NCBI RefSeq assembly: GCF_003287275.1 | Contig: NZ_QEVW01000033.1 | Coordinates: forward strand, 1 to 64,000 | Direction: 5' to 3' | Length of the DNA stretch: 64,000 nt | Source: Paenibacillus taichungensis | GTDB lineage: Bacteria; Bacillota; Bacilli; Paenibacillales; Paenibacillaceae | Part shown: positions 33,695 through 42,815 of the stretch, in pieces | How the letters are laid out: each line of letters starts with the position of its first letter | How positions within the stretch are numbered: position 1 is the stretch's first letter | The notes under the pieces: generated by a model | Told to the model about the DNA's origin: nothing | The model's database searches: none | What the model saw: the letters and a program-made list of their open reading frames with translations, nothing else | Program-made: the position numbers and the translations under genes

Positions 33695-36028
33695 ATGAAG
33701 AGAAAAAGCATCCTGTTATCCTGGGGCATTTCTTACATGGTCATTCTGCTCATACCGATTGTGATCGGTGCTGCTGTATTTGCCGAGTCTCGCATGTTGC
33801 TTGAGGAAGAAGTGAATCGTTCCAACATGGTGCTGTTATCTCAGGTACAGGAAACTATTGATAACCAGATTAGTGATATTGGCAGCATTAGCAATCAATT
33901 AATGGCTGACTCCCAACTCATGAGCTTCATCAATCATGCGTCTGAACAGGATGCCCGCTGGAGGTTCATGGGGATTGATCTGATCAAAAACCTGAAATCC
34001 ACACGCGTCGGAAATGGCCTGATTAGTGAACTATATATTTATATCAAACAACCGGATATTGCACTGTCCTCGTCTTCACTTATTCAAAAAAATTATCTAT
34101 ATGACATGTTCTATCAGGGCACCAATGTAACCGAGGAAGCATGGACCCGGCTTATGCATGATTCCGGCAAGAGCATGTACCGAAAGATGGAGGTTCGGAG
34201 TGAAGATAGACGGATTGAAGACACGCTGGTCTATATTCAGCCGTTTCCTATTCAGAATGGCGCTGACAGCCCTGCGACCTTTGTCGTTAACCTGGACCCC
34301 AACCGATTCCAGCAAGCCATTGATAATGTGCGTTTGGAAAAAGAGAGCACCGTGTTTATTCTGGATCACGACGGTCAAACGTTATTTTCTACCGGATCAC
34401 TTGAAACCCCTTACATAAAGGGGGAGGATCTTAACTTTTTCGATGACGCTGGGAAAAGAACGGAAACGATTGAATGGAACGGAGAATCCGTGACCGTATC
34501 GCAGATTTCTTCCAAGATCCAGGACTGGAGGTACGTATCCATCGTACCTACCCGAATCTACGCCAAGAAGCTGACGGTTATCCGCGATATTACGCTTGGG
34601 GGTGTTGCCGCAGGACTTCTTCTTGGCGGGGTGGCAGCCTGGTGGTTCACCAGACGGAATTACCGTCCGCTGGGACGAATCATGAACATTATCTCGGATA
34701 AGGTCAAGTGGAAACTGGAGCAGCCGGATGATGAATATGGCATCTTGCAGTCTGTCCTAGTGCAAGCCTGGGAGGAGCAGGACCAATTCGCGAACAGGCT
34801 TAAGGATCAGCAAAGCGTTATACGGAGCAGTCTGCTCTCCAAGCTGATGAAGGGAAGGGTACAGGTTGGTGAGGAGTTTGCATCGACTCTGGAACGTTCA
34901 GGTATTCGATTCGAGACGGAGTCGTTTGCCGTATTGCTCCTGCACATTGAGGATGTTGAAGGGCTGTTCCGTTCCAGAGTACGTGAGCAGGACCAGGAGG
35001 AGAAGCATCAATTTGTGCACCTGATTCTGACCAATGTGCTGGAGGAGATGATCGGCTCAATCGGTCATGTATACTCTGCCGACATTGATGGAAGAATTGC
35101 GTTCCTGATCAATATTCGGGAGCGTGAGGAGAATACCAGTCATCGGTTAATTCGTGCAGTCGAAGAAGCCCAACGTTTCATCGGCTCCCGATTCTGCGTG
35201 TACTTCTCTGTTGGCGTTAGCCATGTTCATCACCGTATTTCGGAGATCGCGGATTGTTTCCGGGAATCGGAAGAAGCGCTGGAATACAGGCTGATTCTGG
35301 GGATCGGTCAGATTATTGATCCGAACCGGATTCGTCGGCCCAAGGAGGAGCTGTATTACCCTCTCGATCTGGAGAGACAGCTCATCAATTATATCGCTAC
35401 AGGCAATTATGCCCGTTCCACGGAAGTGATGAACGAAATTCTCATGACTAATTTTGCCGGAGAACCCTTGTCTGTTGAACTGGCTCGCTGTCTGATGTTT
35501 GAGTTGATTGGTACCTTTCTGAAGGCTACAGAACAGATCAAGACGGACGACCAGAACGAGATGACGCAGCGCAACGATCTGATTCGGCAATTGTTTGCAT
35601 GTGAGACCTTTGAGGAGATCGAGTCCGAATTGCTTCGGATACTGGAGACGGTATGCCAGACGGTGCATGAGCGCAAGCGTTCCCGCAGTGAGGAATTGAA
35701 GGATCAACTGGTGGAATTCATTCATGAGAGTTATGCGGATGTCAATTTGGGCTTGACCCATTTATCCGAACGCTTTCGTTTTCATCCAACCTATGTCTCC
35801 AAGTACTTCAAAGAACAAACTGGAGTCAACGTGATTGATTACATCAACCATTATCGGATTGAGCAATCCAAGAAAATTTTACAGGCAGAGGAACTGACGA
35901 TTCAGGATGTTTCCGAGCGGGTGGGTTTCCTGAACAGCAATTCGTTCATTCGTGTCTTCAAAAAATATGAGGGAATTACACCCGGCCAATATAAGCAAAA
36001 TAGCAGACTTGTCCAGCAAGAGGGTTGA
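33695..36028 (+). CDS. Membrane-anchored AraC-family regulator
   Basis: A 777-residue protein: membrane helix about 10-30, an extracellular Cache-like sensor domain to about 285, a second helix about 293-313, a cytosolic linker, and a C-terminal AraC DNA-binding domain (VNLGLTHLSERFRFHPTYVS and QDVSERVGFLNSNSFIRVFK). Such YesN/YtdP-like one-component receptors sense outside sugars or the loaded binding protein and switch on the neighbouring operon. ATG 33695 has GAGGAGGAG before it. It lies inside the operon it probably controls. Confidence 0.88.
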   Translation: MKRKSILLSWGISYMVILLIPIVIGAAVFAESRMLLEEEVNRSNMVLLSQVQETIDNQISDIGSISNQLMADSQLMSFINHASEQDARWRFMGIDLIKNLKSTRVGNGLISELYIYIKQPDIALSSSSLIQKNYLYDMFYQGTNVTEEAWTRLMHDSGKSMYRKMEVRSEDRRIEDTLVYIQPFPIQNGADSPATFVVNLDPNRFQQAIDNVRLEKESTVFILDHDGQTLFSTGSLETPYIKGEDLNFFDDAGKRTETIEWNGESVTVSQISSKIQDWRYVSIVPTRIYAKKLTVIRDITLGGVAAGLLLGGVAAWWFTRRNYRPLGRIMNIISDKVKWKLEQPDDEYGILQSVLVQAWEEQDQFANRLKDQQSVIRSSLLSKLMKGRVQVGEEFASTLERSGIRFETESFAVLLLHIEDVEGLFRSRVREQDQEEKHQFVHLILTNVLEEMIGSIGHVYSADIDGRIAFLINIREREENTSHRLIRAVEEAQRFIGSRFCVYFSVGVSHVHHRISEIADCFRESEEALEYRLILGIGQIIDPNRIRRPKEELYYPLDLERQLINYIATGNYARSTEVMNEILMTNFAGEPLSVELARCLMFELIGTFLKATEQIKTDDQNEMTQRNDLIRQLFACETFEEIESELLRILETVCQTVHERKRSRSEELKDQLVEFIHESYADVNLGLTHLSERFRFHPTYVSKYFKEQTGVNVIDYINHYRIEQSKKILQAEELTIQDVSERVGFLNSNSFIRVFKKYEGITPGQYKQNSRLVQQEG

Positions 36029-36061
36029 AGAATAATACTTGCTTAGAGGAGGAACTGTAAC

Positions 36062-37189
36062 ATGTGGAAAAAAGCTATTGAAGATGCATTGAATGTAACC
36101 GGGCGTAACATCGATCGATTTGGGGGACGCTTTCCCCATGTTAGTAACGGGGATGAGCATTATGTGCTTAACGATAATACGGAGTGGACGGCAGGGTTCT
36201 GGTCGGGCATTCTGTGGTTATGCACGGAGTATACCCAGGACCCGAGGTTTCGTGAGGCTGCCGTGAATAGCGTCGATAACTTCCGTCGGCGAATGGAGCA
36301 GAAAATCATTTTCGATCATCATGATATCGGTTTCCTTTATTCGTTGTCTTCCAAGGCACAATGGATTGTGGAGCATGACGCTGCCGCAAGGAAACTCACG
36401 CTGGAAGCTGCGGATATGCTGATGAAACGCTGGCGGGAGGAATCCGGACTGATTCAGGCTTGGGGACGTAAAGGCGATGCGAACAACGGAGGGCGAATTA
36501 TTATCGATTGTCTACTCAATCTTCCACTGCTGTTCTGGGCGTATGAGCAGACCAATAACGAGGAGTATCGCCGCGTTGCCGAGCTGCATGCGCTGAAAAG
36601 CCGCCGTTTCCTCGTTCGTGGAGACGACTCCAGTTATCATACCTTTTATTTTGACCAGGCTACCGGAGAGGCCATTCGAGGTGGTACACATCAGGGTTAC
36701 CATGACGGCTCAACCTGGACTCGTGGACAGGCATGGGGGATATATGGTTTTGCCCTGTGCAGCCGTTATTTGCAAAGTGCAGAGATGCTGGAGACAGCCA
36801 AACGTCTCGCACGTTATTTCATTGCCCATTTGCCGGAGGATGAAGTAGCGTACTGGGATTTTGATGCCCCGCAGACGCCTAATACGAAAAGGGACAGTTC
36901 TGCATCGGCCATTGTTGCCTGTGGTCTGCTGGAAATTGCCGGACGGCTGGATGAAGCCGATCCTGAGCGGGAGGTGTTTCGGAAGGCAGCCGAGTCGTCC
37001 ATGAAATCCTTGATTAATCATTACTCCACGCAGGGCTCGGATACAGCCGAGGGTCTGCTGAAGCATGGTTCCTACTCTGTAAGAGGTGGAGATTCACCTG
37101 ACGATTATACGATCTGGGGCGATTATTTTTATCTTGAGGCGTTAATGCGTCTGGAACGAGGTATTCCTGGCTATTGGTACGATCGATAG
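36062..37189 (+). CDS. GH88 unsaturated glucuronyl hydrolase
   Basis: A 375-residue (alpha/alpha)6-barrel enzyme, nearly the same length as UGL of Bacillus sp. GL1 (377). The two catalytic aspartates known there, D88 and D149, fall at the same numbers here: FDHHDIGFLY and GGRIIIDCLLNL. It takes off the 4,5-unsaturated uronic acid left at the non-reducing end after lyase cleavage of heparin, chondroitin, hyaluronan, gellan or xanthan. No signal peptide: it acts inside on imported oligosaccharides. RBS GAGGAGG before ATG 36062. Last gene of the 30.1-37.2 kb operon. Confidence 0.9.
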   Translation: MWKKAIEDALNVTGRNIDRFGGRFPHVSNGDEHYVLNDNTEWTAGFWSGILWLCTEYTQDPRFREAAVNSVDNFRRRMEQKIIFDHHDIGFLYSLSSKAQWIVEHDAAARKLTLEAADMLMKRWREESGLIQAWGRKGDANNGGRIIIDCLLNLPLLFWAYEQTNNEEYRRVAELHALKSRRFLVRGDDSSYHTFYFDQATGEAIRGGTHQGYHDGSTWTRGQAWGIYGFALCSRYLQSAEMLETAKRLARYFIAHLPEDEVAYWDFDAPQTPNTKRDSSASAIVACGLLEIAGRLDEADPEREVFRKAAESSMKSLINHYSTQGSDTAEGLLKHGSYSVRGGDSPDDYTIWGDYFYLEALMRLERGIPGYWYDR

Positions 37190-37224
37190 GCGAAGACTGT
37201 TGCGGGATTTATTGAATAATTAAA

Positions 37225-37278
37225 GTCGCAAAAAGGGGATGTCCCATAAGTCATGAACATGACGAGTACATCCTTTTT
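37225..37278. terminator. Terminator between convergent genes
   Basis: AAAAAGGGGATGT and ACATCCTTTTT arms around an inner CATG-containing hairpin. It can stop transcription of the GH88 operon and perhaps of the converging sulfatase. Confidence 0.55.
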
Positions 37279-37380
37279 AGCGTTAACAGTGTTTAATGAA
37301 CCGAGCACATATTATTAGGTGCAATTTCTATAAGTCTGCGTTTGGCTTAACAAATGATAGAGATGTTATTTCCCGATCCT

Positions 37381-39141
37381 CTATATCGTAGGTTGATGAG
37401 GATAAAGGCGTTTTTGTTTCCGTTGTTCCTCCAGAAGTTGCATCATCCATTGCTGAATGGTCATCGTTTGCGAGGTAGCATAGGCAGCATGGGCCAGGTT
37501 GCAGGTTTCCAGCGGATCATCCGTTAAGTTGTACAATTCATATTCATCCTGTACGGGAATGGTTTTCGTTGTGGATACACAATGTCCCGAAGCGGGATTT
37601 CCAACAGGATGTGTAGTGACATCCCGGACGCCAGGTTGACTCCAAAATTGAGCATTGTCAAAGTACCGGGAAAACTTCCAGATTTCCGATTTGTTATTTT
37701 TATACAGGGTGGTGATTACGGTTTCGATGTGATTGGGTTGTACAACAGACGAATAAGGCACACCCAATGGGTTCGTTTGGTGCTGACCATGTGTGACATC
37801 ATCATCGGTCATAAAATAGATCGGTTGCTGGGTCAACGCGGGATTATGGTCTCCATAAACAAGAGGCGTGAGGTTCCGTCCTACCATATGGCGGGCTTCA
37901 CTGAATTCCTTTTGTAATCGTCCATGGATTTCAGAAACGTTAATATTGGCCAGACCTAGCATGGTTGGCAGCAGATCGACATGACTTGTCAGGCTATGCA
38001 CATGTTGTTGCTCGGGGAACAGATGTTTATTATGAATCAAAAAAGGAACATGAAGGTATTCCTCATAGGCACAGTACCATTTTTGATGAAGATTACCGTG
38101 AGCACCCAGCAGTTCGCCATGATCGGATGTGAAAATAACAATGGTATTGTCATAGAAGGAGGAACGCGTAAGAGCCTCATACACTTTGGACATTTGGCGA
38201 TCCGCATTTTTTTGCAATTGGTAATAGAGCTGACGGTAGAAACTCTGATCGGTGATAGGCTGTAAAGCTCTTGGATACAAGTCCCGGTAACTTGCCTGAC
38301 AACGCGGCTTGGTGCCCAGCCACTCGTGTATTGTCGGCGGAGCGTCGACTGCGGGCATCGGATCTACCTCGAATTTGAAATTGGGTAGTCGCGCGGCGAG
38401 ATCACCATATAGCGTAATATCATGCGGGTTCACAAAGGAAGCGACAATGAGCCAGGGCTCAACTTGTTGATTTTCGTTCTTCCTGCGATCAAGGGACTCA
38501 ATGAGATGAACCGTTTCGGCGGCGTATACCTCGTCCCGTCCACTTAAGCCAAAGGCGGCGGAGGACGCGGAGTTGCGAGGGTTTCTGCCTATGGGATCTG
38601 GGCCGATCCAATCGGAGAACCCGAAGTCCTCCAAACGGCTCGCGTGGAGGTAGAGGCTTTCCAGCTGCGGCTCAGGAACTCCAGTCAAAGGGTTATAACT
38701 CGGAATACTTTGGTGGGTGCCGGGAGAGATGATATCCGCATTGGATATATGCCATTTTCCTTTATAGTACGTCTGGTATCCTGCTGCCCGGAAGTAATTG
38801 CCCATCGTAGGCACCGTATTGGAATTCAGCCAGAACATGTCCGAGTCATACGATTCCTTGGCAATGCCGACCGTTTGACTGACACCGTGCAGTGATGGAT
38901 ATTGACCTGTGAAAATGGTAGCCCTGCTGGGACAGCAGGCGGTTGTTCCGATATAATGCCGATGGAATTCCATACTGTGAGTTTTTAGACGTTCCTGGGT
39001 AATCAGATTTTCTCTTCGCCATGCCTGTATTTCTTTGCTTTCATATACAGGAGGATACCGCTCTTCATCCACAAGAATGACGAGAAAGTTGGGTTTCTCC
39101 AGAATAGAAGATGGCAAGGAAGTATTGTTCACGGAGTTCAC
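37381..39141 (-). CDS. Formylglycine sulfatase
   Basis: A 586-residue type I sulfatase. The activation motif CCPSRATIFTG gives C69 as the residue converted to formylglycine, followed by P71 and R73. The metal site N-terminal VILVDEERYP and the C-terminal TSDHGELLGAHG are present. No signal peptide is seen, so it removes sulfate in the cytosol and needs an anaerobic-type (anSME) or FGE maturase coded elsewhere. Start GTG 39141 has a weak GAGGGTG site. It converges on the GH88 operon; joint use of sulfated glycans is likely. Confidence 0.87.
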   Translation of the reverse strand: MNSVNNTSLPSSILEKPNFLVILVDEERYPPVYESKEIQAWRRENLITQERLKTHSMEFHRHYIGTTACCPSRATIFTGQYPSLHGVSQTVGIAKESYDSDMFWLNSNTVPTMGNYFRAAGYQTYYKGKWHISNADIISPGTHQSIPSYNPLTGVPEPQLESLYLHASRLEDFGFSDWIGPDPIGRNPRNSASSAAFGLSGRDEVYAAETVHLIESLDRRKNENQQVEPWLIVASFVNPHDITLYGDLAARLPNFKFEVDPMPAVDAPPTIHEWLGTKPRCQASYRDLYPRALQPITDQSFYRQLYYQLQKNADRQMSKVYEALTRSSFYDNTIVIFTSDHGELLGAHGNLHQKWYCAYEEYLHVPFLIHNKHLFPEQQHVHSLTSHVDLLPTMLGLANINVSEIHGRLQKEFSEARHMVGRNLTPLVYGDHNPALTQQPIYFMTDDDVTHGQHQTNPLGVPYSSVVQPNHIETVITTLYKNNKSEIWKFSRYFDNAQFWSQPGVRDVTTHPVGNPASGHCVSTTKTIPVQDEYELYNLTDDPLETCNLAHAAYATSQTMTIQQWMMQLLEEQRKQKRLYPHQPTI

Positions 39142-39216
39142 ACACCCTCAATCTTTTTACTTTAAGGTATGTGAGGAAGATTACGAAAAGTCCATCTCCA
39201 CTGACTACACTTGTAC

Positions 39217-39262
39217 GCAAAACGACCGCTTCCCAGGAGAAGAATGGGAAACGGTCGTTTAC
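39217..39262 (-). terminator. Terminator of the pdxA2 operon
   Basis: Long stem AAACGACCG-CTTCCC / GGGAA-CGGTCGTTT, followed by TTTT on the minus strand. Confidence 0.65.
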
Positions 39263-39285
39263 GATATCATATCTCGTTGATTTCT

Positions 39286-40287
39286 TTAAATTTGCGTTTT
39301 TGGCGCAAGCTCAATGGCGGAACGGATGGCAGCCAGCATGCTTTTGTCATCGGCGATGTTTTTGCCTGCAATGTCAAAGGCTGTTCCATGGTCTACAGAA
39401 GTACGGATAATGCCGCCTTTGAGACCCACCGTAATGTTCACGCCTTCTTCAATGCCCATGACCTTAATTGGTGCATGTCCCTGGTCGTGATAACAAGCCA
39501 CAACGATATCAAAATCGCCACGGCCAGCGCGGAAGAATAACGTGTCCGCTGGAAGTGGACCAACCACGTTAATACCTTCCTTTTGCGCACGTTCGATGCC
39601 GGGCTGCAGTTTTTCTTCCTCTTCACCGTTACCGAACAGTCCGTTCTCGCCTGCATGCGGGTTGATACCGCAAACAGCTACACGCGGATTTTCGAAGCCG
39701 GCTTTTTTCAACGTATCATGAGCCAGTTTAACCACAGTGTATGTTCTTTCCGGATTGATACTCGCAATGGCATCAATCAGGCCCATATGCGTCGTAAGGT
39801 GAATTACTCGCAGATTGGGTGTAGTCAGCATCATGGAGAAATCCTCGGTATCGGTCAGATCAGCCAAAATTTCGGTGTGACCTGGATACAAGTGCCCACC
39901 CAGGTGCAGGGCTTCCTTGTTCAGAGGCGCCGTGCAGATGGAGTGGATTTGCTGTTTTTTGGCCAGATCAATGGCTTTGGCCAGAAACTGAAATGCTGCA
40001 TCTCCCGCAACGGCAGATACTTTTCCATATTCCAGATCTGCAGGAATGAGATCCAAATCAATAACGTCCACCGTACCGAATTCATACTTGGCTTCGGATG
40101 GCTCATGAATAGCGTTTACTTTGAGGCTTGATCCGATGACAGGCAGGACACGCTCCAATATTTTTGCATCGCCAATGACGAGTGGATTGCAATCGTTGTA
40201 GACCTCCTGATGGCCCAATGCTTTCATAATGATCTCGGGTCCAATGCCTGCTGCATCACCCATTGTAATTCCAACGGTTGGTTTCAT
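39286..40287 (-). CDS. pdxA2: Four-carbon acid sugar phosphate dehydrogenase (PdxA2)
   Basis: A 333-residue PdxA-family enzyme: N-terminal ITMGDAAGIGPEIIMKAL, LYPGHTEILADL with a metal histidine, TTHMGLIDAI, NPHAGENGLFG and ACYHDQGHAPIKV carry the usual metal ligands. In vitamin B6 synthesis PdxA works on 4-phosphohydroxy-L-threonine. Here it overlaps a DUF1537 kinase gene, the arrangement of the PdxA2-DtnK/DenK pathway, in which D-threonate or D-erythronate 4-phosphate is oxidised and decarboxylated to dihydroxyacetone phosphate. RBS GGAGGAG before the ATG. Confidence 0.85.
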   Translation of the reverse strand: MKPTVGITMGDAAGIGPEIIMKALGHQEVYNDCNPLVIGDAKILERVLPVIGSSLKVNAIHEPSEAKYEFGTVDVIDLDLIPADLEYGKVSAVAGDAAFQFLAKAIDLAKKQQIHSICTAPLNKEALHLGGHLYPGHTEILADLTDTEDFSMMLTTPNLRVIHLTTHMGLIDAIASINPERTYTVVKLAHDTLKKAGFENPRVAVCGINPHAGENGLFGNGEEEEKLQPGIERAQKEGINVVGPLPADTLFFRAGRGDFDIVVACYHDQGHAPIKVMGIEEGVNITVGLKGGIIRTSVDHGTAFDIAGKNIADDKSMLAAIRSAIELAPKTQI

Positions 40288-41579
40288 ACGGTAACTCCTC
40301 CTTTTAACTTTTCAATGGCATGGATGAAGACGTCGGGCTTGCCGAAGCCACCTGCTTTGGTAATCACGTGCAGATCCTCAATTCCAATAAATTTCGAAAT
40401 CGGTACACCAATTTCAAGCTCATCAAGCAGTTCAAAACCACTGATATTCCACTTCATACAGATTTGTTTAGCTGTATCTCCGCCTGTCATGGATACCCCT
40501 TTGAAATACCCGTTCTCCAGCAGCTTGGCACAGATTTCACCTATGGCCCGTACAATCTCATTGCTGACCTCGGTGTGATTAAGTCCTCTGACTTCACCCG
40601 TAGCACGTGCCAGTTCAATATCGACCTGTTCGGCGGTTGAATAGAGGACAACATCATGGCCTTCTACGGCTTTGGCCTTCACTTCCTCATACACACGATC
40701 GATTTCTTGCTCACGATCTGCCGATCCTGATACGGCTTTGAACGAGTGGAACGGGATGGATGATACGTTGGTTTTCTGTAGCAACAGCTTGAGCTGTTCA
40801 CGAGAGTTTTTGTTGACACTCCCTACCACGGTGAGGATCGGACCCGGATTCGTTGGAATGGTCAATTCCACAGACTTGGCTCCCAAGCCGTAATGAGTAG
40901 GAAGGTAGTTCGCGATCCCCGCCGAGCCTGCCCAGGCAAATGAATAATCCAGCTTGCTGGTGATGCTTAATATCTGTTCCAAGTGCACCTCATCCGTCGA
41001 GTCGACGAGAATATAAGGAACGCCGTTTGCCTTGAAGGTTTCCAGCTGCGTCTTCACATGAGCTGCACCCGATTCAAGATCACTCACCGTAATCTCGCCT
41101 ACGTCATACTTGGTCTGGAGCTTGAGCAAATCCGGCAGATATGAAAGGGTCACAGGTGTCTTCGGATCATTCGCAATCTCGGTATCGGCCAGTGGAACGC
41201 CGTTCAGATAATGCGTGCCATTAAGAATGGTGCGATTGTTCTTGGGATAGCCCGGGGCAATCATCATGAAGTCCGGTTTGACCACATCGTACAAAGCGTC
41301 GATCTCGATCCCGATGTTTCCGCGCATGGTCGAATCCATTTTTTTGAAAATGGTACCAAATCCGTTCCGTAACAGCAGTTCGGCTGCTCGACTAACCCGC
41401 TGATACGCATCCTCCGGTGTGATGGAACGGCTATCGGTATCAAACACGACCGCATCGTAATGACGAATGTTATCTTCGTCCATGTTGAAAAGTACGCTTG
41501 TCTTTAATCCATGACGGGCAAGCTGCACCCCGCTGTCATTGGCGCCGGTCAAATCATCTGCAATAATGGCTAATTTCAT
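40284..41579 (-). CDS. Four-carbon acid sugar kinase (DUF1537, DtnK-like)
   Basis: A 431-residue ATP-dependent kinase of the OtnK/DtnK/DenK family. The N-terminal domain opens with IIADDLTGANDSGVQLAR, where the two aspartates bind the sugar acid. The C-terminal domain contains GVSMTGGDTAKQIC, the nucleotide-binding region. It phosphorylates D-threonate, D-erythronate or a related acid; which one is not decidable here. AAGGAGG upstream, 4-base overlap with pdxA2. Confidence 0.87.
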   Translation of the reverse strand: MKLAIIADDLTGANDSGVQLARHGLKTSVLFNMDEDNIRHYDAVVFDTDSRSITPEDAYQRVSRAAELLLRNGFGTIFKKMDSTMRGNIGIEIDALYDVVKPDFMMIAPGYPKNNRTILNGTHYLNGVPLADTEIANDPKTPVTLSYLPDLLKLQTKYDVGEITVSDLESGAAHVKTQLETFKANGVPYILVDSTDEVHLEQILSITSKLDYSFAWAGSAGIANYLPTHYGLGAKSVELTIPTNPGPILTVVGSVNKNSREQLKLLLQKTNVSSIPFHSFKAVSGSADREQEIDRVYEEVKAKAVEGHDVVLYSTAEQVDIELARATGEVRGLNHTEVSNEIVRAIGEICAKLLENGYFKGVSMTGGDTAKQICMKWNISGFELLDELEIGVPISKFIGIEDLHVITKAGGFGKPDVFIHAIEKLKGGVTV

Positions 41580-41641
41580 GCAGTCATCCCTCCTTGAAAA
41601 TCAAAATTAAATATAAGTCCGGTCAGTTAAATTCAATGCAT

Positions 41642-42628
41642 TTATGTGGACGGTCTTTGATTGTATTTCTCGACGCCGCCTGATTTCTCCAGCCTTTTGG
41701 AAAGGAAACCGATGAAGATCGGCAGGAGAATGGCGGTCGTCACAACACTCGCCGCAATCTGTACTGTAGCAATCTCGGCAATCGGGGCAAATGAAGCATT
41801 TGCGGCCACGATGGCAGCAGGCGTGCCTACAGCGTTACCGGCAGTAGAGCCTTCAGAAGCACCAACGATCGGGTTCCAGCCAATGGCTCTGAACAGCAGG
41901 AATCCAACGCCGCCAGTGATCAGTACCGTCAGGACACCGAGCAAGATACCGCTGAGTCCACCTTGAATGATCGACGAGAAGTTGATTCCCATACCCAGTG
42001 AAAAGGCGAAGAACGGAACGAGCTTGTCGCTGCCTTTGTGCAGCCAATCAGCCATGTTTTTATCGAGGTTACCAATAATAACGCCGACGATAAGCGGAAG
42101 CAGTACGGCTACAAAGGACATTGGAGAGAACATGCCGTTGGCAAAGCCCATTGCACCGAAGATGGAAAGGGCAACCATGGTAAGAAACGGTCCGTCGCTG
42201 AGCGCGAGGAACGGATAAGCAGCCTTGTCATCTTCTTTGCCGTATTGTCCGGCCAATGCGATGTACAGTCCGCCGTTGGAATTCGTCATTGCAGCGATAA
42301 TGGCAAGTGGTGCCAAACCAAGAAATAAACCATTGGAATCGGCAAAATAGATGGCGATCAAACCTAATACTGCACCAACTGCCCACTTGAACACAAGCAG
42401 TGTAACACCCTTTCCAACCGAAGAACCGGCCGTCTTGAACGTGATTTGTGTACCAGCAATCAACAGGAACAGGGCAATCAATGTGCTGGAGCTATTTACG
42501 AACAGGGCTTCCGTGAAACCCCCGATTCGCAAAGCATTCGGAAAGAATGTGTTAATGGTTGCGCCGAGCAACAGGGGAACAACCATCATACCGCCAGGAA
42601 TACGATCTAATGTTGCTTTAATGTTCAT
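41642..42628 (-). CDS. KdgT-like sugar acid permease
   Basis: A 328-residue protein with about ten membrane helices and the 2-keto-3-deoxygluconate permease signature: IPGGMMVVPLLLGATINTFF at the start, MTNSNGGLYIAL in the middle, and EGSTAGNAVGTPAAIVAANA. KdgT takes up keto-deoxygluconate with protons. Since the operon codes for DUF1537 kinase and PdxA2 and not for KDG kinase or aldolase, the substrate here is more likely D-threonate, D-erythronate or another four-carbon acid. AAGGAG 8 bases before ATG. Confidence 0.87.
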   Translation of the reverse strand: MNIKATLDRIPGGMMVVPLLLGATINTFFPNALRIGGFTEALFVNSSSTLIALFLLIAGTQITFKTAGSSVGKGVTLLVFKWAVGAVLGLIAIYFADSNGLFLGLAPLAIIAAMTNSNGGLYIALAGQYGKEDDKAAYPFLALSDGPFLTMVALSIFGAMGFANGMFSPMSFVAVLLPLIVGVIIGNLDKNMADWLHKGSDKLVPFFAFSLGMGINFSSIIQGGLSGILLGVLTVLITGGVGFLLFRAIGWNPIVGASEGSTAGNAVGTPAAIVAANASFAPIAEIATVQIAASVVTTAILLPIFIGFLSKRLEKSGGVEKYNQRPST

Positions 42629-42659
42629 AGTAGTGGCTCCTTATGAAGTAATCGTTTTT

Positions 42660-42763
42660 ATAAAGCGTTTGCAGGGATTATGTTATCCCATATTGTTTAT
42701 TTTAGCAACACTTAATTATTGTAAATTTTAAGAAATAGTTATTAATGTTTAATTATGCAACAC
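42660..42763 (-). promoter_or_regulatory. Control region of kdgT-kinase-pdxA2 operon
   Basis: The gap before kdgT holds: a cre-like site ATAAAGCGTTTGCA (42660-42673; 12 of 14 positions of the CcpA consensus on the minus strand), a GGGAT-N6-ATCCC palindrome (42674-42689), and two direct repeats GCAACAC (42705-42711 and 42757-42763) 52 bp, i.e. five helix turns, apart. No sigma-54 -24/-12 element was found. Confidence 0.4.
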
Positions 42764-42773
42764 ATATAATCAT

Positions 42774-42815
42774 AAAAAAAGCGTAAACCTAAAGAGTTAC
42801 TCTTTAAGTTTACGC
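42774..42815 (-). terminator. Terminator of the PrpR-like regulator gene
   Basis: Nearly perfect 17-bp stem (GCGTAAAC outer arm, TAAAGAGT inner arm) followed by seven T on the minus strand. It includes the last codons and stop of the regulator gene. Confidence 0.85.

Noticed and set aside
35147..35761. 204-residue minus-strand frame in the AraC regulator gene
   Set aside because: No start signal, no motif, and fully covered by a recognised gene on the other strand.
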